NCBI GenBank assembly: GCA_013407085.1
Contig: JACCGJ010000605.1
Span: 186,001 to 250,000 of the forward strand
DNA: 64,000 bases
DNA from: Atriophallophorus winterbourni
Taxonomy: Eukaryota > Platyhelminthes > Trematoda > Plagiorchiida > Microphallidae
Direction: 5' to 3'
Positions 1 through 11,600 of the stretch are shown here, piece by piece. Under the pieces are notes generated by a model. That model saw nothing but the letters and a program-made list of their open reading frames with translations, did no database searches and was not told where the DNA came from. The number at the start of each line of letters is the position of its first letter. Within the stretch, counting starts at the first letter, position 1. The position numbers and the translations under genes are program-made.

Positions 1-1402
1 CTGCTATTAAATGATCTGCAATTCAATACGGTCGGTCAAACGAGCTCAACATGGGGAGGGCTTGAAGCAAACCGGTTTTCAAATCAGATCAATTTGACAA
101 CCAGTGCAATCATACTGAAGACAGTGTTCTGGTAACAGGATTTACCTACATAAGATAAACGTATGTTTTATTCCTTGTGGTGTGTGTGTGGAGAAAACGC
201 GTTTGACCAATTGGCACTCTTGTGTTGTGTGATTCGTAAGGGGTCGTGATAAAAGGTCGCAAAGGTCGACCTTAGGGATGTATCGGGTCACAATCGACAA
301 GTGGGTGTAAAACTCGGAGGGTTTGACACAGTTAACCTTGCATTGAGTGTCCCCGAAGATGCACGTTTAAACAAACAAGATTAAACTTCGATTGACCTGA
401 AGCAATTAGCAGCTCCTGCTCTAAACGATGTGTCCACCCACTAGACAGAGTGCTAGGGTGTCGTATGTAAATTTTCGGGAATTTTTATTTTTCAGTCTTT
501 ATAAATCGCCACATGCGATCGAGCAATTTGCTCAACATGTGGAATTTGATGTCATCTAGGTTGATGACGAAACATCCTGCTTCTACAACGCCAGCTCAGC
601 GAACACAAAACGCACAACAGCTGGAATTTGATATTAAGGAATTTGTGTGATGTGGTTGATGAATGATGCAAATGAGAACTAGCTTAGAATGAATAGAACA
701 TACATTTTGCTGTACATTTCTCTTCTCTCTTGAGAGTTCGTGGTTGCAAAGCTTAGAGCTCGAATAGATCCGAATGAAGATGTTCATTTTCTTCATCCGA
801 CCAGTCAAATATTGATAATTTGGCATGAATTTACACAAAGCACGAGTCGATTAAAATCAATTGCTTTTGAAAACCGTGAACATAGGTTGCATTCCAACTA
901 AACATGCTTAAACAACGATAGAACAAACAATTTTTTACTTACACCACAAATTTCGGCGGTCCACTGTTCAAATGCGAGAACACCACAAATATACATGTTC
1001 ATAATAAAAATCCAACAAATTGTTTAAGCGCACAGACATGGATCTGTAAATGACTCCACGGCTTTGTAACTCTGACCGTTTCCTGGTTATCGCTTATGTT
1101 TGCACGTAAACAAGTTGGGCCGCACATGATCCATATAAGTGTCTGTTGATGTACGTTACTTACAGCTTTTTGGTATTAGAATGATTACACGTAATCTCGG
1201 TTTAGCTAAAAGTCACACAGTAAACCTACCACGTAATTACACGATGGGTTAGTTACCTAAATTTATCTGAGCACCGTTACTAAACGCCATATTGCCGACA
1301 AAAAATGCAGCAACTCCATTTTTATACTTCCTATTATAAACGCATTACCCATTTTTAGTTAAATGACAGCTTGACTAAAATTCCCATATTCGTCAACAAA
1401 AC
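1..1402. other. Intronic repeat-rich stretch without recognised gene
   Basis: Presumed intron downstream of exon 32. Holds dispersed-repeat words also seen at about 3.9 and 5.7-5.9 kb (for example aacgcgtttgnccaattggc and atcgacaagtgg). The segment near 550-610 resembles one near 32.48-32.55 kb. Nothing coding was recognised. Confidence 0.4.
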
Positions 1403-1500
1403 ATCTGAATAGAGCGAACGAATTGCTTTTCGATATTTCACATCAAGCTCTGCAATACAAGTGTAAGAAAATACAAATGGATCTGATTAACATCAGGCTT
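1403..1500 (+). repeat. Dispersed repeat shared with 25135-25230
   Basis: Both copies carry the same run of words (atttcrcatcaagctct and neighbours) in the same order. Here it lies directly 5' of a non-LTR 3' end, suggesting it is part of that element family. Confidence 0.5.
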
Positions 1501-1512
1501 AGTCACCCTGGA

Positions 1513-1960
1513 TTCAGAAAGACATCAATCTTCTGCAGCGTATTTACCACCGAACCACAAAGCTTGTATCCGGACTAGCTGCTAAACCATATGAAGAACG
1601 TTTGAGGAGTCTCAATCTTTGCGACTTTCGCTGTCGTCGACTTAGAGGTGACCTCATACTGATGTACAACATTATGCACGCCCCTAACCATCCCTTGTCC
1701 AAACTTTTCACACGCTCGCCACCCCGTGCCAGTCGGAAACATAAATTTACAGTGCTTATTCCGACCTCAAGACTGAACTGTCGAAGATATTCGTATCCTG
1801 TACGTATAAGTTTCACATGGAACACCCTCCCCTCCACTGTTACACACTCAGCCAACCTGGATATTTTTAAAGCTCATTTGGACAAATACTTGAGAGACAA
1901 CCCAAATTTTGATACGATTTACACTACATGAGTTTCCCTGTTCTTCTTGTTTATTGTATA
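1513..1960 (+). mobile_element. Non-LTR retrotransposon 3' end (CR1/jockey-like RT C-terminus)
   Basis: One open frame reads QKDINLLQRIYHRTTKLV, LRGDLILMYNIMHAPNHPL, RLNCRRYSYPVRISFTWN and ANLDIFKAHLDKYL, ending at 1931. This is the conserved C-terminal region after the RT domain in these elements (R-GDLI-Y-I, RLNCRR, W-N-LP, FK-LD). 5'-truncated, and antisense to DYNC2H1. Related copies lie at 6110, 33090, 44890 and 60040. Subfamily assignment is inference. Confidence 0.8.
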
Positions 1961-2383
1961 TAACTCATAGCTCCATCCTATGGTTATTGTTAAGCTAAAT
2001 GCTTTTTAGACCATTACAACTTTGAATCACTTTGAGTCACTTTCAACCATTGTCACGTGTTGTTTGTTCGATCAATATCGTTGTTGGCTAAGAGAATGAC
2101 ATTGATTTTTGTTTAACGGTTGATGCTGGTCAGATACATTTGCAATTTTTAACACTGGTATTCGGGAGCTCAATGTAAATGACAGTTATTTTCAATAATC
2201 AAGGCGATCCAGCCGTACTATAAATGAGCGAATCAAATTTTCAAAAGGATTTCTTAAAATTTAGCCGAAAAGCTTGTGGATAAAACCGCTTTCGTTCACG
2301 AATTCACTTGCGATAGTTTGCATCTGTTTCACATCATTATATGTTTATTTTACATTCTTGCAACGTTTAAGTATCCAAATTAC
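1961..2383. other. Intronic stretch, 3' trailer of the non-LTR copy then unassigned
   Basis: Contains tgctttttagaccatt near 1999-2015, the same trailer word found at the end of the 33-kb copy. Nothing else was recognised before exon 32. Confidence 0.45.
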
Positions 2384-2689
2384 CTCTAAAATTGCGATTG
2401 CATTTTCACACGAGAGTTGGTCGGTTGGTAGACCTTCACTGTGCCAGGTCAACAATTCTTTTTCACTGGCTAAAAACTGCCGAACGTCGAAATATTCCAC
2501 CGAGAGATTTTTATCGAATGTGGAAAATTTCTCAGGTATTGCTAATTGGAGTTCAGCAAGGCGGTTTCCCCAGAGATACAACAAGTGTCGACGAGTATCT
2601 TCAGGGCTCGCCGTGAGATAACATATAAATGCAGCCGATAGTATGCAGAGAGAAGGCAACGCAGACAAATCCGATGATAAATCTGCTGT
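2384..2689 (-). CDS. DYNC2H1: DYNC2H1 exon 32 (entry to AAA5)
   Basis: Codons 3336-3437. Acceptor attttcag, donor [25 protein letters not shown] and [19 protein letters not shown] match human AAFITYLSAAPES and SEGLPSDDLSIENALVILQ. The next exon is not visible in positions 1-2383, so it lies outside the window or is too short or diverged to recognise. Confidence 0.96.
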
Positions 2690-5600
2690 CTGAAAATGAA
2701 CCATATGAACAAAACACACAAGTGATTATTTGGGAATTTTTGGGATTAATCTGATAACGGTGAAACTTCATGAATACCCACTTGCTTCTTCCACCTGGTA
2801 TATTCTTCTTCTAACTCACCGACCAAGTTTTGCGCCGAATTCAACGTGTCTTTGGCTTTTTCCAAGTCTGCACTTAAACGGGTTGCTTCCGAGGTATGTT
2901 GCTCGAATTCTGTCCTCAGCTTGGCGACCTTGGAATCCACACCAGCCAAGTCGTTAGCTAGTTTACGCACTGCTTGTTCCGCACGAGACAGCGAAGCTTG
3001 TAAGCGATTTTGTTCAGCTTCCAGCGGAGCAATATGCTCAAGCACAGCAGCGTATTTCACGTTCGCTTGCACCCAATTGGCGAGCGGAGCCGCAGCAACG
3101 GAAGCTCGCCTTGCATTCTGAGCAGAAAAATCATTATTAATGGCTGTATCAAAGTTGCACACAATACAATATTAAAAAAACTATCTTATTAGGGAGCGAT
3201 CCCAAATCGCTTTAGGATTTTCATTAAATCACCACCGAAAATTTACTCCATCTTGTGTTGATCAAAACGAGTATTTGAATGAAAATAACCATTGGTCATG
3301 TTTCTGTGTCTGCCGCATGATACATCTTTCACAGGAAATTCTATCTTGCACTATAGACTGTTTTTCAAACGTCCACGTACTTAGACACGAACATCTTTCT
3401 CGCGTGTAATTCACTCAAGCGTTCACCGCACTGTGCGTGAGAGAACGGAAAGGGTTTTCCAACTCGTAACATTTCGCACTTGCAAAAATTGATGGACGGT
3501 TTGCTTTGAATCTATCACCAATGTAACCTCTACAAGTCTGCTTATAAAATTAGGTAATCCTCCACAAAGTTTATCGTCATTCAAAGTGTAACATCCTCAT
3601 AAAAAAGAACAAGTTTACCCGCACAAATTTCCATAGATCATTTGTATTTTATTATTGGGATGGGATATTGAAAGTCGAAGGGAAGGAGAAGCATAGACCC
3701 TTTCAAGGCGAAGTATTGAGCGTAGTAACGTTTGAGATCAATGACATTACCGTATACATATTTCATGCGAACTCGGTAAAAAAATACGACATTTAATGAT
3801 GAATAACCTAAAACATTGACAAAAATCTGCGACAGCTCATAGTGTAGAGCGAAGAGTGTCTATCAAAAGCTCTCGAATAAACCATGAGCAATTGAACGAT
3901 AGGCAAATCTTCGAGGTCAGTCAAATGAGCCCAACCTGGCCAGGGCTCAAAAGGAACGGGGTGCTACTTAATCACCTGACAAATCCGATCGATTATCACT
4001 AGATAGGCTGACCCCAGGGGCGAATCCGGACGCAATCGACCCGTAGACGTTAACGTAGAAGTGTTAACTAGTGTCCTCGAGGTAGCGGTTGACAACGTGA
4101 TGGATGTTAGGACCGAAAATGTCATCTGGTCACAATTGATCTGACATAATCTCCCGTACAATTGCACTAAATAACTCATCGGCGGTTATTGGCCGTTATC
4201 AAAACCGAAAACGTAAGCACTGTGAAAACGAATGAAATTACTTTCGGATCAAATGAATCCTTATTCTTCAACAGCAATCGTTCCACACTTCCTCTAATGT
4301 CACGACTAATTTTCCTTGAATCGAAATTGAGAATCTCTTCTTGGACACCGCGTTTTGCAAGAAATCCTCGCATGCTGACCCAAGATGTGTCTCGAATGCC
4401 CATTAGTAAAAGGACCCCTTCTAAAATGTCCCGGATAATGTCCGGAGGAGCTCGTAAAGCGCGAATCTCTGACAACGATTCTTGTTTGATGCTACCAACG
4501 GCAGCTCGAGCTTGAGCTACAAGAGGCTCAATTTCTGCAAGTTCCGAATCGATTGCTTTCTTTCGTTGTTCCAGATGTTTCGATTCTTCAGCAGCTTTGT
4601 TACGAAGTGATTCCATTTCCGTACGCTGAGAAGCCGCCCCCTGAAAACATTAAAAAGTGTAGATTGTATGGCAAGAGTCTGTCTTAATATTCTAATTTGA
4701 GGGCAACTGACAATAATATGACGATAATGAGTTCACTTGTATTCTCTATAAAAAATATTTTCCTCAAGTTTACCGTTCACTTTTTTGTATAGCTGCACGA
4801 AAATATGACAAAGTATTGTATAACCAAGCGCATCACTTGAAACACCAAACACGAGCAACATGTTCACATAGTAAATAAGTTGCGTATGATAGGTACAACA
4901 CAGCATACATATTCAAATTAATGTATTGCTCACATCCCCTCACTTACACACCACTACCGGTTTCGGGCTGTTTGCCGTCATTAGGTAGGATTAGGTTCAG
5001 TGAGCCTTGAAACAGTAGGTAAGTGGTAGACAAAGTTATACATGAATGCCACTGTTGCATAGGGTTCGTATAACGAACCGCGGTGTTCTAACACAGAATC
5101 ACATAGTGATTCCTGGTCAAGCACTCGAGGTGCTGATGGAAGATCTATGTAAAGTGTTGTTCACATTCCCCGCACTTACACACCACAAACGGTTTCTCTC
5201 TGTTTGCTGTCATCAGGTGGAGACAGTGAAATCAGGTTCAATGAGCCTTGAAACAGTGGAAAAGTGCGGGGGATATGAGCAACACCTTACATAGATCTTC
5301 CATCAGCGACTCGATTCATTCTGTCAACTGGTCGCGATTCTCCTATTAGTTTACCGTGTCACCAAGGTTACACGAATCCTCACCGTACTAGCTCAACTTC
5401 ATCTCTTCAATATACACCACACTTAATTTTTTAAGCATTTACGAAATTTAACGTCACGGGATGTTTCGTAGTATATCTGGTTAGACGGGTGCCTTATCAA
5501 TTCGATTCACACAATAACGGTGTTATAAATAAACCGAATTTGCGAGATCTGACTTTATTCCAGAATATGACATGTCATCAGAAAAAAGCAAACAGCGAAT

Positions 5601-8600
5601 ATAACTCCACCAATCCGCAAGGGATTTAATGGCAAGATGTCGCGTGGATGTCAGCACCATGGTGTAAAGGTGGGGAGGATTCCTTCGAGTCAATCGAGGC
5701 TAAATCACGGTCCTTGTTCTAACGCGCCTATTAGTTGCTGACACAAGCTTCAGGACACTCGATCCAGCATCAATCATGTCCCCCTCATATTGCCCACCCA
5801 CTTCTCGATTGTGTTCTGAATCATTCCTGAGGTCATGTATGTAACAAACGCGTTTGCCCAATTGGCGTTCGCTAATAGGTTGATAGATTCGTGGGTGAAA
5901 ACAGTTTGTGTTGGAAACGTTGCCCACACTCGACAAGTGGTTATGGAATGCGAGAGGGGGATGTGATTAATTTTGAATCAAGTGTTGTGAAGCTTGCATG
6001 AATAACGTACTGAACGTTTGAACAAGGAACGCGACGGGGCCTCGATTACCCAGACGGAATCTTCTTATTTTTATAATAGGACTGAACATAAACAAAGTTA
6101 AAATTTAAGCGTGGTTCATTAAACGAATCACAGTGAGGAGCGACATAATCCTAACATATAAAATACTGCGGATGGAAAATCACCCTCTCCGTGATTTGAT
6201 AAAAGTCAGTTCCCCTAAGAATACACGGAGTCATTCAGGTCGTCTCCTTATACCTCAATCAAGACTCGATTGTAGTCGTCATTTGTTCTCCGTGCGTATT
6301 TGCTTTTTGTGGAATTCGCTATCACGGATATTGTGAACGCTCATACGATCCGTGATTTCAAATCGAAACTGGATGTTTATATCAAAGAGCACTACACTAT
6401 CGGATCTGGATATTGACCTCATATGAACTCACACAAACCAAACACCTAAATAGAATTTTGATTGCATCCTCTGTATTTTTTGTAGCTGTCATCCAATGTA
6501 AAGCGATTGCTCTTTTCACCATCAAATATCGATTCTTGATTCCCGGTCAAGCGCTCAAGACGCTGATGGATGACCAAGGTATAGTTTTGCTCAAATAACA
6601 AGCATCTGACGAGCGGCTGAAATAATTTTACGCTCTGACACTTTGCTTATAACAACTTGTTCACAAGTCATACACGAATAATTTAAATATTTTTGTGATC
6701 GTCTCGTTAATATCTATCAAATTATACCATCTTTGTTCTATGGAAGGATAACAGGTTGATTATTCCTATTCGGGAAAAATTTACTCGTAACACCAACGCT
6801 TGAAAAATTTAACAATCTTCGACTTATGTAGTTGAATTTCCATCCAATGGAAAGAGCTTAACACTCGACATCCTGTGAGCTCTCTCTCTACATTGTATCT
6901 CGATCGTAAATCTAAGCATCTTGGATATCATCTTTGTCTAGCTTGGCAAATCTGACCCTAACTTGTCTACGTATCAAGCTCACCTAATCGAAAACCAGCG
7001 ATCGATATTACATGTATAGCGGGGCCTTCAAATCGGCCGTGCATAAAATTAATTTCAACATTTTTTCAACATTTTTCGTTAAATATCAACGCTTGCTGTG
7101 GGCAAAATGCATCATTTTTTCGTATCAACTGAGGTCAATTTTCGATGCGCAATTTTGAACGAATTACGAGATACCGGGAATTGTTGTGACAATTTTATCT
7201 CAAAACTTTTGGTTACACCACTTGTTAATAATCTGGATCACATGTGGAAATTATCAATCAAGACGGAAAAGAAACATCGTTCAGTCGACAAATTGATATC
7301 GGGACCTGTCGGTCAATTTGTTTTAAATTATTTGGTGAAATTTTTGTAACTGCTGAAAATTCGTTTATATGAATAAAGCCAATTTCTTCTCCTTCTTTCC
7401 CTATAAGAAGTATTGTCTCGCCCCGTTAACTTGGACACAAACACACACGACCGCACATAAACGCGAAACCACGAAAGTCGTACGACAAAAGTGAAAAAGC
7501 TGTAAGAAAAGGCTAACTACGAAGGCACGTGATGTGACCAGTCATGCCCGCTCTGGCTAAATCCATGCTAGCTGCGATACGACCTTGACGAAGGAAACGA
7601 TAAATATAATCAAGGACGATTCTATCACAGGAGTTTGCTACATCTGCTCCGAATGCAGGCTAAGTTCACGAGGCCTTTGCGACCCAGCAACTGTAGACAC
7701 AACCAATCGGGACTGAGTTTAGAGGCACAAATTGTCACTCTTGAATCATGCTTAAAAAATCGAACTTAACATCGATTCTTAGTTAGATGCTCCCTAATCC
7801 TAATTTCTCCCCAAACTATTAATAAATTATCCCAGTCACGGGTACCAGTCCCATTGATTTTATTTATGCATTTGTACCTTTATTTCGACGGTGGTTATCG
7901 TAAACTTAATTGCTTTTTAACTACACTGAACATATTTGTTAAAAACTGATTCAAAATATTCATGTTATAGTTTCCAGCTGAGGTAATATTTCGAACATAA
8001 GTGATTGATAGGTTCTGATATGATAATAAACCGTTAAAACAACCCAACCGGTTTCGTGGTTTCTTATTTATTGGGTAAACACTAGAAATTCGCACTAACA
8101 GTGTCTTGATTATTGCAATAGTTATTTTGCTTCATCTTGGAGTAAGCTAAGTTCCAGAGTTATTATACATGGCGTTAAATCAATTACAATCGAAACGAGA
8201 CTATACAACGTACGAGGAGAGGCAAGCAGCACACTTCTTTTTCCACGGATAAAGCTGATTCCCCCGTATGGAGGAAGATGTTACCATATGGCAAATCTAA
8301 AATAAAATCTATTCATTGCATCTCAGGCATGCAGTAAGATTTAAGCACACATCGGAGTTAGTTGTTTGGTTCAGCTTTAGTTTCGCATTGTAATGTGCCA
8401 AACACTGCATATCAAATCTACAAATTTTGGGAAAATAATGAGTTCAATCCCTTCAACATAACTGAATGAATGCCCGAATCAGTCTGTTCGATTAAAACTA
8501 CACATCTTATGAACAATTTATCTATCTAAAATGATAATAATTTAAAGTGCTTACTTGCATAGCAGCACTAATTTCGTCCAGAGCTTTGTCCGCAGCTCTC

Positions 8601-11600
8601 TGCTTCTGTGCTAATTTTTCTCCTTGTTCGGTGGCGACTGTCTTCAAATGGCTGACTTGGAGTTTAGCTTCTTTCAATTTCGACAAACCCTTTTGTAAAC
8701 GAGAGAGCTGCTCTTCGATTTTTCTACGCCGTGAGCTTTCGATACGTTTGAAAAGTGCACAAAACGCAAAGTACCTTCTGGGACTGATCAAAATGGAACT
8801 TTTCGCCGACTTGTGGACATCAGCGAAGGCGCGACAAAGTGCTTTTCTCTCAGAATATTCCTCCATGCTGGGAAGCAAGAGACGTGGGAGCTGTAACAGT
8901 GTCGCTTCAGTCCAAACATCGAGCCACTGAACAACACAACATTTGTGCAACGACGGATTTGATTGCAACCTCAGTTTGAACATTTCCATATCGTCCAGGT
9001 CAAGAATGATTACAAAGTGCAGATTTGCTTTAATACGATTGGCCAAGAATGCAGAGAATGGACCTCTATGGTTTGATTCAGCAGCTTGTTCTCTGAGACT
9101 AATCCCACTTCCGGTGGACAAAGTTGAGACCAAATTTTCCATTTCATCTTTACTAAACAATCCGCTAGCTTCACCACTTGTCAAGAGACCATTGATCGTT
9201 TCCAAAAACATATCATCTATGAGCTGATGATCTTCGATGAGCAAAAGCGTTGATCTACCTTCAACACCGGCAAGTTGACATGCTTGTTTTACGTCATTCA
9301 TAAACTGATGTACGCCATATCCCTTCGTTACCCTTAACACCGAAACAGCAAGCTGATGCAAGCTTGTTATTACCTTTAGTGCCGACCTTCTGCCAATTCC
9401 AGATCGACCAGCGAGAAGAACGGAGCCACCGGGTTTAGTTAGTGCTTGATCAATCCTGCATATCAAATCCACGAATTCTGGGAAAACAATCAGTTCACTC
9501 GCTTCGGCATTGCCTTCTTGAGACAACTGGTTCAAAGTGCGTTTCACAACAGCTGACATATCATCAAACGACATGAATTCTAAGGGGTAGCCTTCCACGG
9601 GTGTTGCAGAAGTCGATCCCAAACGTAAATTGGATCCCCATGAAACAAATCGACCTAAATTCGAATGTTGTGATGAAAGATTTGCCGTGTCACCGATGGT
9701 TTCTTCACAAAAATTGGTCACCTCTCCCGTTGCCAGTTGCAGTATTAGTTGGACATCCGTAGCGGAACTTGAATCACTCTTACTGACACCTGTTTTGACC
9801 AGGGATCGTTTATTACCATCATCGCAAATGTATCCACTGAAATTATTGTATACCAGTCCGGTGAATATCGAATCGAACTGAGCACGAGCCTCCTCGCCAG
9901 GCAGTCTGTCTCGGATAAGACGACGTACTTCTTGTCCCAGGGCTAACCAAACAATATCCGTACTGTCACCGATATTATAACGCAGTAAATTTGAAACCCA
10001 AGCAGTCAGTAAGTGTGGTGTGAATATGCAGTGCGGATGTTCATCTGCACGAAAACGCTGTTGAATGTTTTCCATCAGTTGCACCATCAGTGTGGCAATT
10101 GCATTGACGCAAACCGGATCAACTGCTGGATCGCCAAGTGCACCACGTTTTGACTTCCGGTTACTTGGATGTTTACTGAAATGTTTCGCAGCAATAGTTA
10201 CTTGAAGCAGAGACGTGTAAATGGTAACCAGCTGTTGTGAATCTGGATTTCCAATAACCATCAGGCGAAGTGCAGAAGTAAAACGAACTGAGAGAGGATG
10301 TCGACCGAGACCGATTGCAGACGAAGCTGGTGTGAAACTTCCAACGATTTGGATTCCTTCAACACCAACGAATCCATGCTCACCGGGTCATAGTACCCAT
10401 TGTAATTTAGGATCTGTTCACGTGTACGGAAAACAGACAAACAGATTAGCCAATGTGCATCCACGTTTTGAATTACCGGTTATGGATGTATAACTGAAAT
10501 GTTTCGCAGCAATAGTTACTTGAAGCAGAGACGTGTAAATGGTAACCAGCTGTTGTGAATCTGGATTTCCAATAACCATCAGGCGAAGTGCAGAAGTAAA
10601 ACGAACTGAGAGAGGATGTCGACCGAGACCGATTGCAGACGAAGCTGGTGTGAAACTTCCAACGATTTGGATTCCTTCAACACCAACGAACTCCATGCTC
10701 ACCGGGTCATAGTACCCATTGTAATTTAGGATCTGTTCACGTGTACGGAAAACAGACAAACAGATTAACTATTTTGTGAATTTTATACAATGAATATTAT
10801 CAAAATACATCATATCGAATTACTAAATTTTATCAGGTATAAGTTGACTGAGTTCTGTCAAAATTGACAGAATCCGGTATCCAATGAGCATGACTATTAC
10901 TAAGGTTCTTGCTTAAGGAACTTTCGTCTCCCGGTTATAATCGGTATATGATTTCGCCTCTTTCGTTTGGAAAATCGTAGATAAACTCTCATTAAATATT
11001 GGCAACGTTTCGCTTCTGACTCAGAAGCTTCGTCAGACGAAGGGTGTCAGTACGAACAGAGATCAAGCTTAAATTTCATTCACCTGACCAATCCTAAGCT
11101 GGTTAAGAAACTGCACAGCTCATGGTGGGTTCTGCACTCGTTAAGATAGACAGGCGCGATCAATATCAACGGACTCACCACCACCCCTACTTGCCGTATA
11201 CTCCCTCAATTGTTTTGGTCTTGGCAGGTGTGAATGACATCTGCTGACCGACTAGCTCGATTGAGTACTCGGTGCGCACACTAGGAGTCACGCACGTTAA
11301 TCTTTATCCGCTGCAGAACCGGACGCCAGATTGGTGCATACATGCCGATTACCTTTATGCAGGGCAGTGGAACCTAGACCGCTTATGCGATGCACGAAAA
11401 AATGTCTGACGCCTCTCAGTCGCTTAATATACATCGTGCATTGCAAATAACTTCGAAAATGTCACACATTGAAGAATCTTCCTAGTGATGCAACCTACGT
11501 GATTACTCATAGCGGCGAAGGATCACAACACGGGTGCAACACAAATTGTAATAATACAAAAACGATCTTATATACTTTAAATTTTTAATACGAATGGAAC

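Larger units (their letters stand above)
4641..8554. other. DYNC2H1 intron 29, repeat-rich
   Basis: Besides the hammerhead units, inverted repeat and non-LTR fragment listed separately, 6600-8400 is AT-rich with no recognised gene. Several unassigned short open frames (for example 7098-7349) have no family resemblance. Confidence 0.5.

Noticed and set aside
550..600. ttgatgacgaaacatcc, which superficially contains GATGA and CGAAAC
   Set aside because: There is no room for stem II between the two core pieces, so it cannot fold as a hammerhead. It belongs to a dispersed repeat also at 32.5 kb.
8547..10493. Several plus-strand open frames opposite exon 29 (for example 8547-8930, 8943-9227)
   Set aside because: They are antisense shadows of the conserved dynein exon.
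11005..11045. Near-palindrome gcttcgtcagacgaag as a possible terminator or MITE end
   Set aside because: Very short, with no partner repeat and no target duplication.
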